Source: Flavobacteriales bacterium
GTDB taxonomy: Bacteria; Bacteroidota; Bacteroidia; Flavobacteriales_D; Sanyastnellaceae
DNA length: 8,078 nt
Reading direction: 5' to 3'
NCBI GenBank assembly: GCA_028823435.1
Contig: JAPKBK010000078.1
Coordinates: 1-8,078, forward strand
The notes under the pieces are model-generated. The model had not been told where the DNA came from and searched no databases. It was given only the letters and a program-made list of their open reading frames with translations. This document shows positions 6,704 through 8,078 of the stretch, one piece after another (the first letter of the stretch is position 1; every line of letters starts with the position of its first letter). The position numbers were made by a program, and so were the translations under genes.

Positions 6704-7816
6704 ATAGCCATCGCTTCGACATTCCATCCCTATCGTGGTGGTATTGCTCAGTTTAATGACCAGATGGCAAATTCACTTAAATCCATCGGGCACGATGTAC
6801 GTTGTTATAATTGGAGTCGACAGTATCCATCCGTCTTATTTCCAGGTAAAACACAAATAAAAACGGGCACGACTCGCCCTCCATCTGGACCTGAAGCACC
6901 CATGGATTCGATTTCGCCTCATTCGTGGCGCAAAACAGCGACCGCAATTCTCGCACATGGGGATGTCGATTTGGTCATACTCCCGTTTTGGCATTCAGCA
7001 CTCGCACCCGCATTAAGAGGGGTCGCGAAAGCCATCAAAAAGCAATCTCCTATGACGAAGGTGGTTGCGTTAATGCATAATGCGACATCTCATGACGGGA
7101 AAGCTTCAGACAAATGGCTCACGAAAAGATTCTTAAATCGCGTAGACAGCTGCATCACTCTAAGTCAATCAGTCTCTGATGATGTTAAAAAACTTGCACC
7201 GAATCTCGACATCAAAACACTGTTTCACCCGCTCTACACCCATTATCCTGAAATTGAAACTCGTGGGGACGCGCGCTCACATTTGGGACTCCCAAGTTCA
7301 GCAAAGCATACAATTCTGTTTTTTGGGATCATCAGACCTTATAAAGGTCTCGCGACGTTGATTCAAGCTGCTGAAGCGCTTAACCCAGACATTCATATTG
7401 TCATTGCAGGTGAGTGCTATGGTTCTTGGAATCCATATAAAAACTTAATTCAATCAAGTCCTGCTGCATCCAGAATACATGTGTTTAATGAATATATTCC
7501 AGACTCTGAATTGCCCTTTATCTTCGGTGCTTCAGACTTGGTCGTTCTTCCATATTTAAATGCCTCTCAAAGTGGCGTCACGGCAACCGCTGTCCACTAC
7601 AACCTCCCTATTGTCGCAAGTGACGTCGGGGACTTGTCCGCTACCATTACGCCTGGAGTTACGGGAGAACTTGTAAAACCAGGGTCTCCGAAGGAATTGG
7701 CGAAGGCTATAAATGGTTGGATCAATGCGAAACATACGTCGGAAGATCTTCTACCCGCATACGCTGCAATACGCAAAACAAATTCCTGGGAGGCTTTTGC
7801 TGAAAAGCTTATTTGA
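6698..7816 (+). CDS. Glycosyltransferase, GT4-like, GT-B fold
   Basis: A 372-residue retaining-type glycosyltransferase of the two-domain GT-B fold, probably adding a sugar to a surface polysaccharide, lipid or other envelope acceptor; donor and acceptor are unknown. The N-terminal domain starts with FHPYRGGIAQFNDQMANSL (9-27), including the Gly-rich loop that closes over the active site. The linker and C-terminal domain follow with ILFFGIIRPYKGLATLIQA (206-224), where Arg213 and Lys216 are the usual diphosphate-binding pair. The sugar-nucleotide region is LPYLNASQSGVTATAVHY (284-301), then LPIVASDVGDL (303-313) and GVTGELVKPGSPKELAKAI (320-338). The usual EX7E acidic pair is not visible: by my alignment its positions are Ala289 and Thr297. 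The SQSGV form is, as I recall, typical of a Bacteroidota GT4 subgroup rather than damage. No signal peptide or membrane span is seen. It stands alone on this strand, divergent from the thiolase and convergent with the next gene. Confidence 0.85.
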   Translation: MKIAIASTFHPYRGGIAQFNDQMANSLKSIGHDVRCYNWSRQYPSVLFPGKTQIKTGTTRPPSGPEAPMDSISPHSWRKTATAILAHGDVDLVILPFWHSALAPALRGVAKAIKKQSPMTKVVALMHNATSHDGKASDKWLTKRFLNRVDSCITLSQSVSDDVKKLAPNLDIKTLFHPLYTHYPEIETRGDARSHLGLPSSAKHTILFFGIIRPYKGLATLIQAAEALNPDIHIVIAGECYGSWNPYKNLIQSSPAASRIHVFNEYIPDSELPFIFGASDLVVLPYLNASQSGVTATAVHYNLPIVASDVGDLSATITPGVTGELVKPGSPKELAKAINGWINAKHTSEDLLPAYAAIRKTNSWEAFAEKLI

Positions 7817-7821
7817 CAAGT

Positions 7822-7845
7822 GGTGTTCAGAAATCTGAAAGCACC
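7822..7845. terminator. Hairpin at the convergent gene ends, candidate bidirectional terminator
   Basis: GGTG (7822-7825) and TTCAG (7826-7830) pair with CTGAA (7835-7839) and CACC (7842-7845), with a 4-base loop AAAT and a 2-base AG bulge. The stem starts 6 bases after the glycosyltransferase stop and contains the stop codon of the opposite-strand gene (7827-7829). Neither side has a clear T-run, so termination is only a possibility. Confidence 0.35.
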
Positions 7846-8078
7846 TCAATCAACGGGTCGAAAACATATCTCTGAACCAAGACGACATCCCCAGCTGTGG
7901 TAAGACCATACATGTATTCTTCGTCCGGTCCTGACTCATTCTGCTTCCAGAACAAATCGAACTTGGAACTTTTCCCATCAAATCCTTTCACGAACATTGT
8001 AAACGCAGGAGATGCGTTTCTGATACTTTCCTGCCCCGATTCAGTAAGATGATTGTTATATGATTCGAAATGGACTTT
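7827..8078 (-). CDS. Unrecognised protein, C-terminal 83 residues only (cut by window edge)
   Basis: On the minus strand an open frame runs without interruption from the window edge at 8078 to a TGA at 7829-7827, giving the last 83 residues of a longer protein. I do not recognise the family. The visible part is soluble-looking and fairly acidic, with no membrane span, no cysteine and no repeat. It reads as alternating strands: FTMFVKGFDG (27-36), KFDLFWKQ (39-46), then EEYMYGLTTAGDVVLVQRYV (53-72) and a C-terminal DPLIEVLSDF. No start codon is needed inside the window, since the frame enters open. Being real coding is supported by the unbroken frame, the sensible composition, and the neat end 10 bases from the convergent glycosyltransferase stop. 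The role is unknown. Confidence 0.65.
   Translation of the reverse strand, partial: KVHFESYNNHLTESGQESIRNASPAFTMFVKGFDGKSSKFDLFWKQNESGPDEEYMYGLTTAGDVVLVQRYVFDPLIEVLSDF

Noticed and set aside
1..8078. CRISPR array, tRNA/rRNA genes, insertion sequence, phage or defence system
   Set aside because: No regularly spaced repeats, no recognisable tRNA folds, no transposase or terminal repeats, and every long gene is accounted for by a housekeeping or transport family.

Overview
The window looks like a piece of a Bacteroidota chromosome, probably a marine or aquatic Flavobacteriia-like lineage. Evidence: a TonB-dependent receptor with an N-terminal carboxypeptidase-regulatory-like domain paired with a HmuY-like lipoprotein, a small START-like protein of a type I associate with Bacteroidota, a perfect Bacteroidota-type -7 promoter element (TATCTTTG on the minus strand at 6678-6671), weak or absent Shine-Dalgarno sequences, and moderate-to-low GC. 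The assignment rests on gene content read by eye, not on a search.

Layout. (1) 32-3297, plus strand: a two-gene operon encoding an outer-membrane TonB-dependent receptor and a HmuY-family lipoprotein. The pairing suggests uptake of heme or a similar tetrapyrrole/iron complex: the lipoprotein would capture the ligand and the receptor would import it using TonB energy. (2) 3298-3678: a 381-base stretch with no convincing gene but with two inverted repeats just after the operon, and possible leader DNA for the next gene. (3) 3679-4065, plus: a 128-residue START-like (AHA1/SRPBCC fold) protein. (4) 4084-6652, minus: a compact three-gene operon transcribed right to left, 3-oxoadipyl-CoA/3-oxo-5,6-dehydrosuberyl-CoA-type thiolase (pcaF/paaJ), PaaY-type hexapeptide protein, and TrmN6/YfiC-type tRNA methyltransferase. 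The genes overlap by 4 and 1 bases, so translation is probably coupled. (5) 6698-7816, plus: a GT4-like glycosyltransferase, divergent from the thiolase across a 45-base gap that holds the thiolase promoter. (6) 7827-8078, minus: the C-terminal 83 residues of an unrecognised protein cut by the window edge, convergent with the glycosyltransferase.

The thiolase and PaaY belong together biochemically (phenylacetate/aromatic CoA catabolism: final thiolysis, and a thioesterase that rescues dead-end CoA esters), but no other paa gene lies in the window. No RNA genes, CRISPR arrays, insertion sequences or phage genes are visible. I see no strong sign of an undescribed system. The least explained items are the divergent HmuY-like protein, the structured DNA behind it, the coupling of a tRNA methyltransferase to aromatic catabolism genes, and the unknown partial gene at the right end.
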